Below, piece after piece: positions 50,323 to 60,025 of a stretch of 64,000 nt of DNA. Every line of letters begins with the position of its first letter. Positions within the stretch are counted from its first letter, which is position 1. This DNA comes from Seonamhaeicola algicola. GTDB lineage: Bacteria; Bacteroidota; Bacteroidia; Flavobacteriales; Flavobacteriaceae. Where the stretch lies: the NCBI RefSeq assembly GCF_007997385.1, contig NZ_VOSC01000007.1, forward strand, positions 1 to 64,000. The letters run 5' to 3'. The translations under genes were made by a program, and so were the position numbers. The notes below the pieces were generated by a model. It was not told the DNA's origin and searched no databases. It saw only the letters and a program-made list of their open reading frames with translations.

Positions 50323-52821
50323 ATGAAACTAAAAAATATAGCATTTTTAATAATGCTAATAACTATTCAATTTAGCTTTTCACAATCCATATTAAAAGGA
50401 AAAATTACAGATGTAGCTAACGCGCCAATACCAGGAGCAAATATTGTTTTAACTAGTAATAATGCTAAACAGGGCGTAACATCAGACTTTGATGGTAATT
50501 TTAGTATTGAAGTAAAAAACAACGGTAATTACACACTTAAAATATCATACATTGGCTTTGAAACCTTTACAAAACCTGTTACAGTAAATACCAGTAACAT
50601 CAATTTAGGTACCATTACCTTAAAAGAATCTGCTGAATCTTTACAATCAGTTGAAATTATTGGTAGAAAACGTAAAGATTATAATAGCGATTACTCGTTT
50701 TCAGCAACAAAAATGGCCATAAAAAACAAAGAATTGCCACAAGCTGTAACAACCGTAACTAAAGAACTTTTAGCAGACAGACAAGCGTTTCAAATTACTG
50801 AGGCCGTTAAAACTGTTAGTAATGTTGCCCCTACTGGCTTGTACAATCATTTTAATATTAGAGGAATTACCCAAGCCGATGACGGACAAGTTATTAACGG
50901 TATGCGTACACGTCAATACTATTTTTTGCAGCCAATTACATCGCATTTAGAGCGTGTTGAAGTTATTAAAGGTCCATCATCTGTAACATTTTCTAGTGCA
51001 GACCCTGGAGGTACTGTAAATATTGTTACAAAAAAACCACTTGACGAAAAACGCAGAGAAGTATCATTAACCACTGGTAGTTTTGGTACTTTAAGAGCTA
51101 CTGCCGATTTTACTGGCCCGTTAAACGAATCTAAAACACTTTTATACCGCTTTAATGCTGCCTACCAAGATGCAGACTCGTTTAGAGATGTAGTAAACAA
51201 CAATGCTGTGTTGTTTATGCCTTCGTTTAGTTATATACCAGATGAAAACACTTCGCTTAACGTAGAAATGATTTATAATAATGCTGAAGGAAACTTAGAC
51301 CGCGGACAACCAATTTTTGGAAATATTAATGGTGAATATGATATTAATAGTACACCTATTACAATGAACGTTGGCGCATCTAACGACCACTATAAAACCA
51401 AAGAACTTATGTTTATGGCTAGCTTTAATAAAAAGTTTACCAAAAACTTTGGTTTTAATGCCCAATATATGAAACAAAAATGGGATGAAGATTTAGCAGA
51501 ACATAGAGTTGATGGTACTGCCGTAGATATTGATGGTAACGTAATACCAACACTAGCAAGAATGCGTTATGACCAAAGACAACAATTTTGGGAAACCGAT
51601 AATTTTAGCGGGTATTTTAATTACAATATTGAAAAAACAGATTTTACCAATAAAGTATTAGTTGGTTATGATGCTACCCGTTGGGAACGCAAAACAGGTG
51701 CTGGTTTTTTAAGAGCACGCCGCTACTTAACCGTAAGTGGTGGACAAGCAAATTACGATGCTAGCAACCCAGATAATTACCAACAAATGGTTGTAAATGG
51801 CGTAACCATGCCTGTGCCTGCTGTACCGCATTTTAATTTAGAAAATCCGTTTAATGGTTCTAGAAACACTAATGCTTACAACGTTGCAGAATTAACAATA
51901 CCAGCAAACTTAACAACCTCTAGCGGTATTTATCTTCAAAATCAATTTAAATACGGTAAATTTTCTGCGCTTGTAAATTTAAGATATGAATGGTTTTCTG
52001 ATATTTTTGATTATAAAGGCAATGAGCAAGAATTTAAAACCAATGCTTTAGTTCCAAGGCTTGGTTTAACTTATGAAATAACTAATAATATTAGTGCCTA
52101 TGCCACATATCTTGAAGGGTTTCAACCACACACAAATACGGTATCATTATCGCCTTCAGCAGAAAGCTTTTTCTGGGGTGCTTCACCAGGTAGGTTTGAT
52201 CCGTTAGAAAGTAGCTTAAAAGAATTTGGAGCCAAAGGCGAATTTTTAAATGGTAAAATATTTGCAAATATTGCTTACTTCGATATTTCACAGAAAAACA
52301 TTTTAATTCCTGGTGATGATATTTATGATTTTACCACCTACACCACACGAGGAGAACAACGCAGTAAAGGTTTTGAAATGGATGTATCTGGTTATATAGC
52401 CTCAAACTTTCAAGTCATTGTATCTTACGGGTATAATGATGCCAAAATTGTTGAAGATGCCATTGAAGAATATGAAGGCCAACGTATTGGTGGTGCGCCC
52501 AAGCATAATGCTAATTTTTGGGGACGTTATGATTTTAACAACAATATTTTAAAAGGTATAGGTGTTGGTTTTGGCGCCCAATATGTTGATGAGCGTTACA
52601 CATGGTACAACCCTTCATACGATGCTAACAGAGTATTATTACCAGATTATACCATTTTTGATGCAGCAGTGTATTACAAACCAAGTAATACAGGTATGCA
52701 GTTAACACTTAAAATAAATAATGTGTTTGATGACACGTATTGGTTAGGTGGTCTTAATCCTTCAAGATTAGGTCCAGGTGCACCAAGAAACTTTTTACTT
52801 AATGCAACTTATAAATTTTAA
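50323..52821 (+). CDS. TonB-dependent siderophore-type receptor
   Basis: An 832-residue outer-membrane receptor. Signal peptide to residue ~20; carboxypeptidase-regulatory-like domain (~22-110: LKGKITDVANAPIPGANIVL); plug (~130-240: LPQAVTTVTKELLADR…NIRGITQADDGQVINGMRT, VEVIKGPSSVTFSSADPGGTVNIVTKKP); beta-barrel to the terminal FLLNATYKF. The plug is typical of the FhuA/FpvA siderophore group. It would import a metal chelate, energised by TonB. Within an operon beside ABC genes and a Fur-type regulator. Confidence 0.93.
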   Translation: MKLKNIAFLIMLITIQFSFSQSILKGKITDVANAPIPGANIVLTSNNAKQGVTSDFDGNFSIEVKNNGNYTLKISYIGFETFTKPVTVNTSNINLGTITLKESAESLQSVEIIGRKRKDYNSDYSFSATKMAIKNKELPQAVTTVTKELLADRQAFQITEAVKTVSNVAPTGLYNHFNIRGITQADDGQVINGMRTRQYYFLQPITSHLERVEVIKGPSSVTFSSADPGGTVNIVTKKPLDEKRREVSLTTGSFGTLRATADFTGPLNESKTLLYRFNAAYQDADSFRDVVNNNAVLFMPSFSYIPDENTSLNVEMIYNNAEGNLDRGQPIFGNINGEYDINSTPITMNVGASNDHYKTKELMFMASFNKKFTKNFGFNAQYMKQKWDEDLAEHRVDGTAVDIDGNVIPTLARMRYDQRQQFWETDNFSGYFNYNIEKTDFTNKVLVGYDATRWERKTGAGFLRARRYLTVSGGQANYDASNPDNYQQMVVNGVTMPVPAVPHFNLENPFNGSRNTNAYNVAELTIPANLTTSSGIYLQNQFKYGKFSALVNLRYEWFSDIFDYKGNEQEFKTNALVPRLGLTYEITNNISAYATYLEGFQPHTNTVSLSPSAESFFWGASPGRFDPLESSLKEFGAKGEFLNGKIFANIAYFDISQKNILIPGDDIYDFTTYTTRGEQRSKGFEMDVSGYIASNFQVIVSYGYNDAKIVEDAIEEYEGQRIGGAPKHNANFWGRYDFNNNILKGIGVGFGAQYVDERYTWYNPSYDANRVLLPDYTIFDAAVYYKPSNTGMQLTLKINNVFDDTYWLGGLNPSRLGPGAPRNFLLNATYKF

Positions 52822-52826
52822 ATTTA

Positions 52827-54272
52827 ATGACGTATAATGTTGTTGTTTTAATAGCAAAACAATTTTTTAAAAAGGCCTTTTTTAACAAAGGTCTTTTTGT
52901 ACTGTTAACGCTTTTTATTTTGGCTTTAACCTATGTTACTATTAATGGTTGGCAAGCTTTTGAGGCCCATGACCACAGTACAGATAGCCACCAAGATGAA
53001 CAAAGAGAAAGCTGGGAAAGTAACCCAGACAAGCACCCACATAGAATGGCTCACTTTGGCTCTTTTGTGTTTAGGCAACAACACCCGTTGAGTATTTTTG
53101 ATTCTGGTATTGAAAATTATACTGGAAATACAATTTTTTTAGAAGCGCATAAACAAAATACAGCTAATTTTTCTGAAGCTAGCCTATCTACTGGTTTGGT
53201 GCGTTTTGGCGATTTAAATATTGCGCTTTTACTACAACTTATTCTGCCTTTAATTATATTTTTTATTGGTTATGGCGCCATTACTTCAGAAAAAGAAAAC
53301 GGCACCTTAAAAGTTATGTATTTACAAGGTACAACCATGAAACAAATTATACTTGGTAAATCTTTAGGTTTATTTTTTGTTACTGCCCTATTTTTTATAC
53401 CAGCATTAATTGCGCTTTGGAGTATTATGTTTGTTGAAGTACATACGCTTAATGCCGAAGTATTTTTAAGATCAGTTTTAATATCTATTAGCTACATTTT
53501 ATTCTTTTTAATTTTATGTAGTATAACGGTTATTATTTCGGCTAAAAGTAAAAATTCTAATAAAGCCTTACTTAGTTTATTAGGTGCTTGGTTGTTGTTT
53601 TTTATTATTATACCAAAAACAGCCCAAGTAATTGGTAATTATTTATATCCAAATAAATCTAAAATTGAATTTACTGCCACAATTGAAGATGAAGTAATTA
53701 AACAAGGTGATAGCCACAACCCTGACGATGTGCACTTTAAAAAATTGCGTGATTCTGTTTTAAAAGCACATAATGTTAAAAATGTAAACGATTTACCGTT
53801 TAATTACAGTGGTTTTTTAATGAGTAAAGGCGAAGAAACATCTGCTAAAATTTATGCCAATGAGCACAATATTCTTATAAACACCTACAAGAAACAAAAC
53901 AGTATAACCAATGGTTTGGTAATGTTTAATCCGTATTTGGCAATTAAAAATGTATCTATGGGATTATCTGGAACAGATTTTCATACCTACACCAATTTTT
54001 TAACCCAAACCGAAAACTTTAGGTATAAACAATCGCAATTCATGAATGAGCTGCAAATGAAATTTATAAGCAATAGCGCTAAAGGTAGCGAAGGTAAAGT
54101 ACATGTAATAAAGAAAGAATATTGGCAATCATTCCCTAAGTTTCAATATGAATACCTAACCATATCTCAAACATTAAAACATCATTTTATTGGCATTATT
54201 GGGCTTGTAGCTTGGTTGTTACTAATGCTTTTTATTATTACCAATTTTTCTAACCGTTTTAAAATTATTTAA
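52827..54272 (+). CDS. ABC permease, DUF3526-type, with His-rich loop
   Basis: A 481-residue permease of the ABC-2/DUF3526 type. Helix 1 (residues ~20-40) is followed by a periplasmic segment EAHDHSTDSHQDEQRESWE…DKHPHRMAHF rich in histidine; further helices cluster at ~130-260 (GYGAITSEKENGTLKVMYLQG is the coupling region) and at the C-terminus. A histidine cluster suggests divalent metal contact. It starts six bases after the receptor gene. Confidence 0.85.
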   Translation: MTYNVVVLIAKQFFKKAFFNKGLFVLLTLFILALTYVTINGWQAFEAHDHSTDSHQDEQRESWESNPDKHPHRMAHFGSFVFRQQHPLSIFDSGIENYTGNTIFLEAHKQNTANFSEASLSTGLVRFGDLNIALLLQLILPLIIFFIGYGAITSEKENGTLKVMYLQGTTMKQIILGKSLGLFFVTALFFIPALIALWSIMFVEVHTLNAEVFLRSVLISISYILFFLILCSITVIISAKSKNSNKALLSLLGAWLLFFIIIPKTAQVIGNYLYPNKSKIEFTATIEDEVIKQGDSHNPDDVHFKKLRDSVLKAHNVKNVNDLPFNYSGFLMSKGEETSAKIYANEHNILINTYKKQNSITNGLVMFNPYLAIKNVSMGLSGTDFHTYTNFLTQTENFRYKQSQFMNELQMKFISNSAKGSEGKVHVIKKEYWQSFPKFQYEYLTISQTLKHHFIGIIGLVAWLLLMLFIITNFSNRFKII

Positions 54273-54274
54273 TC

Positions 54275-55621
54275 GTGTATTCCTTATTAATAAAACAATT
54301 TTTCTTATCAAAAACTGTATGGTTAGCCTTTGGTATTCTTATGTTTTTAGGCGTATTAAGCATAAGCACTGGTAAACAATTTTTAGAGCACCAAACTAAA
54401 GCTGTACAAAAAACTATAACGCACCAGAAAAAACATTTAGAAACTCAAAAAAAATATCATAAAGATGATATTGCTTACCTAACCTACTATTTAAAATTTG
54501 CATTTATAAATCCTGTTGATGCTTTATCGGGCATTTCAATTGGACAAAGTGATTTAAACTCACATATACAAAGTGTTAACATTGTTGCTTTAGAGGGCCA
54601 AAAACACAATACCGATTTAATAAACCCAATGCGTTTACAGGTAGGAAATTTAGATATGAGTTTTCTAATCATTTTTTTATTTCCTTTAATAATTATTGCT
54701 CTAAATTTCAATATTTTATCAGAAGAAGAAGAAACAGGTACTTGGAAAATGATAACCATTCAAGCACAATCTGCTTTTAAATATTTAGTTACTAAACTAT
54801 TTATTCGGTTTGTTTTTGTGTTTATAGCTTTAAACTTATTATTTATACTAGCCAAACTAGTAATGGAAATTCCGTTTTCTACTAATTTTTGGTCTATTGT
54901 TATAATGAGTTATTTATACCTTATCTTTTGGTTTGCGTTATGTTTTTTTGTTATTCTTTTAAGAAAATCGTCTAGCACAAACGCTATAGTTTTATTAGCA
55001 AGTTGGTTATTATTGGTAGTTTTCATACCCGTACTTGTAAGCAATTATATAAGTAATAAATACCCTGTTGAAGAAGCTTTTTCAATGGTAATTAAACAAC
55101 GAGACGCATACCATGAGAAATGGGATACAGATAAAAAAGAAACCCTAAAAAGGTTTTACAAGCGCTATCCGCATTTAGAAACATACGGCTACCCTACCGA
55201 AGGTTTCACATGGTTATGGTATTACGGCATGCAACAATTAGGTGATGACGACTCACAACCTGAACGTGAAGCCATGTACAATAAAATAAAAAAGCGTGAA
55301 GCTGCAAGTAAAAAAATAGCACGCTTTTTTCCGCCATTACAATTGCAACTATCTATGAATGAGATTGCTAAAACCAGTTTAACAAATCATATTGAGTTTT
55401 TAAATGCCACTACAAAATTTCATGAAGATATTCGCTTAGACTTATATCCTAAAATCTTTGAAGAACGCCACCCAAGCACCGTAGATTTTGATAAATACAA
55501 GCCTGAATTTTTTAAACCTAAAACGCATTTTAGTTTATTAAAAAACATAGTTCCTTTGGTTTTAATATCATCTTTTTTAATTGGTTTTGCTCTATTTAAA
55601 AACCTAAAAACTTTTAAATAA
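54275..55621 (+). CDS. ABC permease, DUF3526-type, second subunit
   Basis: A 448-residue paralogue of the preceding permease: single N-terminal helix, long periplasmic segment, then FNILSEEEETGTWKMITIQAQ before three helices, and a last helix near residue 425. It would form a heterodimer with the first. The start is GTG at 54275, three bases after the previous stop. Confidence 0.85.
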   Translation: MYSLLIKQFFLSKTVWLAFGILMFLGVLSISTGKQFLEHQTKAVQKTITHQKKHLETQKKYHKDDIAYLTYYLKFAFINPVDALSGISIGQSDLNSHIQSVNIVALEGQKHNTDLINPMRLQVGNLDMSFLIIFLFPLIIIALNFNILSEEEETGTWKMITIQAQSAFKYLVTKLFIRFVFVFIALNLLFILAKLVMEIPFSTNFWSIVIMSYLYLIFWFALCFFVILLRKSSSTNAIVLLASWLLLVVFIPVLVSNYISNKYPVEEAFSMVIKQRDAYHEKWDTDKKETLKRFYKRYPHLETYGYPTEGFTWLWYYGMQQLGDDDSQPEREAMYNKIKKREAASKKIARFFPPLQLQLSMNEIAKTSLTNHIEFLNATTKFHEDIRLDLYPKIFEERHPSTVDFDKYKPEFFKPKTHFSLLKNIVPLVLISSFLIGFALFKNLKTFK

Positions 55622-55622
55622 C

Positions 55623-56672
55623 ATGAAGTCAATTTATACACTAATATTACTTGTTTTAAGTCAACTAACGTTTAGTCAATCATCTTTTAACTTTCACGGA
55701 ATAACTATAAAACGGGGTACTAAACAACATTTCAAAATACCTATTTCAAACGGTGATAATGCTACGTTTATACCCATAACTGTATTTTGTGGCGCTCAAA
55801 AAGGACCAACATTAGGTATTACAGCGGGTGTTCATGGTTATGAATATCCGCCAATTTTAGCTGGCCAACAATTAATAAAAAGCATTAACCCTAAAACATT
55901 AAAAGGTATTGTTATTCTTGTACAAATAGCTAATTTAGAAAGTTTCATAGGGCGTTCACCATACGTAAACCCAAAAGATGGCAAAAACTTAAATAGAATA
56001 TTTCCAGGAAATAAGAACGGTTCAATTACGGAAAAAATAGCAGATTTTATAACAAAGAATGTGATAGCTAAATCCGACTATTTCTTAGATATGCACGCCG
56101 GTGATGCCCCCGAAGATTTAATGCCATACGCTGCCTATTATTCTAACAGTACAATGCCAAAAGTATCTAACATAGGTAAAAACATGGCTAAGGCATTAGG
56201 GTTTGATTATATTATTGTTTTTGAAACTGATGGTAAAGATTACTTAAAAAAAGAGCACCCTAGTTTATATTGTTCTGCAGAAGCATTTAAGCGTGGTATT
56301 CCTGCTGTAGATATTGAATGCGGACGCCTTGGATTATCTGAAAAAGAAGCTATAAATAGTATTGAAACAGGCGTTTTAAATTTGTTAAATCAACTTGAAA
56401 TGGTTGATACATCTGTAAACGTTAAAACCAATAATTCTTACCAATTTATTAGCAAAAGAGTATCTCAAGAAAGTAAACATCAAGGTATATTTTACCCATT
56501 AAAACAATCTGGAGATTATGTTAAACAAGGCATGAAAATTGGTACAATTACTGATTATTTTGGTAATACTATAGAAACCATTTTTGCCGAAACTAATGGC
56601 GTAATACTATTTATGCTTGGTACACCACCTATTAATAAAAAAGATACTATTGTAGTTATTGGTAAGGTTTAA
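55623..56672 (+). CDS. Exported M14/AstE-like zinc hydrolase
   Basis: A 349-residue protein with a signal peptide (MKSIYTLILLVLSQLTFSQ) and a succinylglutamate desuccinylase/aspartoacylase-like domain: TAGVHGYEYPP (zinc ligands His and Glu), then DYFLDMHAGDAPEDL (third ligand His) and VDIECGR. A small C-terminal beta domain (~275-345) ends it. It should cleave an amide bond of an imported compound, maybe the chelator bound by the TonB receptor. Last gene of the operon. Confidence 0.85.
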   Translation: MKSIYTLILLVLSQLTFSQSSFNFHGITIKRGTKQHFKIPISNGDNATFIPITVFCGAQKGPTLGITAGVHGYEYPPILAGQQLIKSINPKTLKGIVILVQIANLESFIGRSPYVNPKDGKNLNRIFPGNKNGSITEKIADFITKNVIAKSDYFLDMHAGDAPEDLMPYAAYYSNSTMPKVSNIGKNMAKALGFDYIIVFETDGKDYLKKEHPSLYCSAEAFKRGIPAVDIECGRLGLSEKEAINSIETGVLNLLNQLEMVDTSVNVKTNNSYQFISKRVSQESKHQGIFYPLKQSGDYVKQGMKIGTITDYFGNTIETIFAETNGVILFMLGTPPINKKDTIVVIGKV

Positions 56673-56691
56673 AACATACACTTTTTAAAGT

Positions 56692-56728
56692 AAAAAACCT
56701 TCAACAAAATATACGTTGAAGGTTTTTT
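56692..56728. terminator. Bidirectional intrinsic terminator
   Basis: AAAAAACCTTCAAC and GTTGAAGGTTTTTT form a perfect 14-bp stem with a nine-base loop, with runs for both strands. It separates the rightward metal operon from the leftward alginate cluster. Confidence 0.92.
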
Positions 56729-56775
56729 ATTAAATTAAAATCAGGATAATAATTTAACCAAAAATGTTATAACAC

Positions 56776-57540
56776 CTAAATACCAAGACCTTGTCCGCCA
56801 CCAATTTGAACGGTTTCGGCAGTCATGAATGATGCATCTTTACTTACTAAAAATGATACTACGCCTGCTACTTCTTCAGGTTGACCTAATCTACCTAGCA
56901 TAATGTTGTTTTTCCATGAGGCAAAAACTTCAGGTTTAGTAGATTTTATTTGCTTGTGGAAATCAGTATCAATTGTACCAGGTGATACTGCATTAACTCT
57001 AATACCGTATTCAGCTAAATCTTTAGCCAAGGCCCTTGTAATAGTATGTACAGCAGCTTTTGATGTGCCATAAATACCTGCCCCAGGACCTCCTGCATTC
57101 CAACCTGCATTTGATGTATAATTTATAATTGAAGCATTATCACTTTTCTTTAAATAAGGTATGGCTGCTCTTGATGCAAAAAACGTAGAATCTAAATTTA
57201 ATGCCATTACAAACCTGTAAAATTCAGTAGTCATATCTTCAAATCTAGATCTGCCACCTAAACCACCGGCGTTATTTATTAATACATCAATTTTACCATA
57301 TTTATCACCAATAGCTTTTATGTTAGATGATACAGCATCTTCATTTGTAACATCAAAACCATGATATTCGGCCTTTATTCCTTCAGCTTCTAGTTCTTTA
57401 ACTCTTTCAGCACCGGCTTCATCATCAATACCATTTAAAATTACCGTGTATCCATCTTTACCAAGTCTTTTAGCAACTTGAAAACCAATACCACCTGTGG
57501 CTCCAGTTACAATTGCTACTTTTTCATTTAAATTACTCAT
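56776..57540 (-). CDS. SDR oxidoreductase, probable DEH reductase
   Basis: A 254-residue classical SDR: TGATGGIG (residues 12-19), NNAGG, catalytic Ser in INYTSNAGW and YGTSK (Tyr-Lys). In flavobacterial alginate loci an SDR next to a hexuronate transporter reduces 4-deoxy-L-erythro-5-hexoseulose uronate to 2-keto-3-deoxygluconate; that assignment here is by context. It lies 25 bp after the MFS gene. Confidence 0.85.
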   Translation of the reverse strand: MSNLNEKVAIVTGATGGIGFQVAKRLGKDGYTVILNGIDDEAGAERVKELEAEGIKAEYHGFDVTNEDAVSSNIKAIGDKYGKIDVLINNAGGLGGRSRFEDMTTEFYRFVMALNLDSTFFASRAAIPYLKKSDNASIINYTSNAGWNAGGPGAGIYGTSKAAVHTITRALAKDLAEYGIRVNAVSPGTIDTDFHKQIKSTKPEVFASWKNNIMLGRLGQPEEVAGVVSFLVSKDASFMTAETVQIGGGQGLGI

Positions 57541-57565
57541 ATTCTTTTTTATTTACTTGTTTTTA

Positions 57566-58876
57566 TTATTTAAACCAACGTTTTGCTTTAAGAGGTTCTA
57601 TAGTTCCGCATAAAACCCAAATACTGGCTAAAGCAATTATAGCCAAAGCAGCACCTATAATAAATACGGGCGTATAATTACCTCCCATAGTTAAAATGGG
57701 CACTAAAAATGTTAACCCTGATGCTGTAAGTTTTGCAGCCATACCAGAAAAACCAGATAATGTACCTACGGTTTTACCCCCGTAATAATCACTTGGTAGC
57801 GTTTGTACATTACCTATGGCGGTTTGAAAACCAAATAATATTATTGCCATTATTATAACTGCTATTGTTGGAGCTCCTGGGTTTGCCATTGCTAGTAATG
57901 CAGGAAGCATTATTACACAACCTATGGTTATTACTAATTTTCGGGTTTTATTAACTGTCCAACCTGCTTTAATTCTATTTTGAGCAAGAAGCCCACCAAA
58001 CCATGCACCTAACATGGCGCCTACGTATGGCACCCAACCATAAATACCTATGGTTTTTACATCCATACCATACACTTCAAAAAGATAAATAGGAATCCAG
58101 AAAACAAATAGCCACCAAATAGGATCAATAACTGCAGAGGCTAAAATTACACCCCAACTTTCTTTTCTTGAAAGTAACTCTTTAACAGAAGGATTATAGC
58201 CCTCATCAAAAGAACCATCATTATCAACATCTTGATTTCTCTGACCTGTTAAGATATATTCTTTTTCTTGAGGTGTAATCCAAGGGTGCGATTTAGGTGG
58301 TGCTTTTACTAGTATCATCCAAGGAATTAACCATAATAAACCAGCTAAACCAACTAATATAAATATTGCTTGCCAGCTAAAATGTATGGTTAAATAGGCA
58401 ATTAAAGGTATAGATATTATACCGCCTATTGCAGCCCCAGAATTAAATATACCTTGTGCTAAGGCTCTTTCTTTAGTAGGAAACCATTCGGCATTTCCTT
58501 TAGTGGCACCAGGCCAATTACCTGCCTCGGCAATACCTAAAATTCCTCTAAATATCCCGAAACTTAATAAGCCTTTGGCTAAAGCATGAAGTGCTGTGGC
58601 AATAGACCAAATACCTATTGAAAGTGCAAAACCAATACGTGTGCCAACCCAATCAAATATTTTACCAAAAATGGCTTGACCAAAAGCATATGAAAACACA
58701 AAAATAATTGATATATATGCGTAAATAGATTTATGCTCATCGGCCGTTTTATCAGGATATAAATCTGCTGCTATTTCTGGCCACAGTACACTTAAAGACT
58801 GCCTGTCTATATAATTTATTATGGTTGCCAAGGCTATTAAGCCTACAACCCACCAGCGTAACCCTTTTAATTTCAT
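57566..58876 (-). CDS. MFS transporter, hexuronate (ACS) type
   Basis: A 436-residue, 12-helix major facilitator of the anion:cation symporter (ExuT-like) group. IDRQSLSVLWPEIAADL, the GTRIGFALSIGIWSIATAL loop and GILGIAEAGNWPGATKGNAEWFPTKERALAQGIFNSGAAIG are family signatures. It should import unsaturated uronate monomers released by the alginate lyases. Two inverted repeats in its upstream region may bind the FadR-like regulator. Confidence 0.9.
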   Translation of the reverse strand: MKLKGLRWWVVGLIALATIINYIDRQSLSVLWPEIAADLYPDKTADEHKSIYAYISIIFVFSYAFGQAIFGKIFDWVGTRIGFALSIGIWSIATALHALAKGLLSFGIFRGILGIAEAGNWPGATKGNAEWFPTKERALAQGIFNSGAAIGGIISIPLIAYLTIHFSWQAIFILVGLAGLLWLIPWMILVKAPPKSHPWITPQEKEYILTGQRNQDVDNDGSFDEGYNPSVKELLSRKESWGVILASAVIDPIWWLFVFWIPIYLFEVYGMDVKTIGIYGWVPYVGAMLGAWFGGLLAQNRIKAGWTVNKTRKLVITIGCVIMLPALLAMANPGAPTIAVIIMAIILFGFQTAIGNVQTLPSDYYGGKTVGTLSGFSGMAAKLTASGLTFLVPILTMGGNYTPVFIIGAALAIIALASIWVLCGTIEPLKAKRWFK

Positions 58877-58990
58877 ACACTTAGTTTTAATGTTTTACTA
58901 ATTATTTTATTAAAATACAGACAAAGAAATTCTTGTACTGGCAATACCAGCATTAAAAACGTAAGTTAAATCTGTATTTTTTTTAATTAA

Positions 58991-59054
58991 TGATTTTACT
59001 AAATTGTTGTAAAATCAATCTTGCTTTTTTTTGAAGAAATACCTTGTGGTATTT
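58991..59054 (-). promoter_or_regulatory. Two palindromes upstream of the MFS-SDR operon
   Basis: TGATTTTAC-N9-GTAAAATCA (58991-59017) and AAATACC-TTGT-GGTATTT (59037-59054) lie between the FadR-like gene and the MFS start. The second resembles GntR-family operators in length. Confidence 0.5.
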
Positions 59055-59123
59055 ACTTCCCTCCGTAAAAAATATTTATATAACTGAAATTTTGGCGTGC
59101 ACTCCTAAGTTCAGTTTTTGGTT

Positions 59124-59825
59124 TTATTCATTATAACAATATTGATAAAGCGCTTTGAAATGAATTTTCATTTTTTCTTTGGCTAAAGCAGGCTGTTGGT
59201 TTTTTATTGCTTCGTAAATATCATTATGTTCTTGAATTCCTAAAAACGCCTGATTATCATTACAAACATGATATTTTTCAAAATTTGTAATAATTTCGGG
59301 TGTTATGGTTAACATTAAGGTATTCATGGTACTATTACCGCTTGCTTTAGCTATTGCTAAGTGAAATAACAAATCTTCTTGAACAGCATCTTCGTTATTC
59401 ATTACTTTTTCTGTGTAAGCATCAAGTGTTTGTTTCATGTGTTTTAAATCGTCTTCAGTTCTTCTAGTTGCTGCTAAACTTGCTGTTTTAAGTTCTAAAA
59501 GAATTCTGGTTTCTACTAACGATTTAAAGTCTGGTTTATCTAGCCTTAAAATATCTTCTATCATTCCATTTAAAGCTATAACACCTATGTTGGCTACAAA
59601 AGTGCCGCTTTGTGGTATGGATTTTAATAGGCCATAAAATTCTAATTTTTGAATAGCATCTCTTACATTGCTGCGTGTTACCTCAAACTTTTCGGCCAAC
59701 ATTCTTTCTGAAGGTAGTTTATCACCTGGTTCAAGATTTTTAAAATTTATTAAATCTCGAATTTTTTCTATGATGGCGTTTTGCGCTTGATGATTTTCGT
59801 TTATTGTGATTGCTTCTAACTTCAT
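59124..59825 (-). CDS. FadR-type GntR regulator
   Basis: A 233-residue GntR regulator: winged helix (LEPGDKLPSERMLAEKFEVTRSNVRDAIQKLEFYGLL) and an FCD ligand domain (residues ~90-225) with D…H…H metal ligands such as LLFHLAIAKASGN. In alginate loci such a protein responds to a uronate breakdown product. It lies between the lyases and the transporter, on the same strand. Confidence 0.9.
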   Translation of the reverse strand: MKLEAITINENHQAQNAIIEKIRDLINFKNLEPGDKLPSERMLAEKFEVTRSNVRDAIQKLEFYGLLKSIPQSGTFVANIGVIALNGMIEDILRLDKPDFKSLVETRILLELKTASLAATRRTEDDLKHMKQTLDAYTEKVMNNEDAVQEDLLFHLAIAKASGNSTMNTLMLTITPEIITNFEKYHVCNDNQAFLGIQEHNDIYEAIKNQQPALAKEKMKIHFKALYQYCYNE

Positions 59826-60025
59826 ATGCTTTCAAAAATTTATGCCTGTAATAATAGCTAACTGGTTTACACCTCTTTTTCTTTTATTAAAGACTTGTTA
59901 CTTTATAAGTTTAATATCATAACCTAAACTGGCTAACCAATTTACAAATTTATAAATTGTTGATAACCTTTACTGTTTTTTTTATTAATAAGATTTACTA
60001 CTTATTGTTAACACTTACTCTGTTT

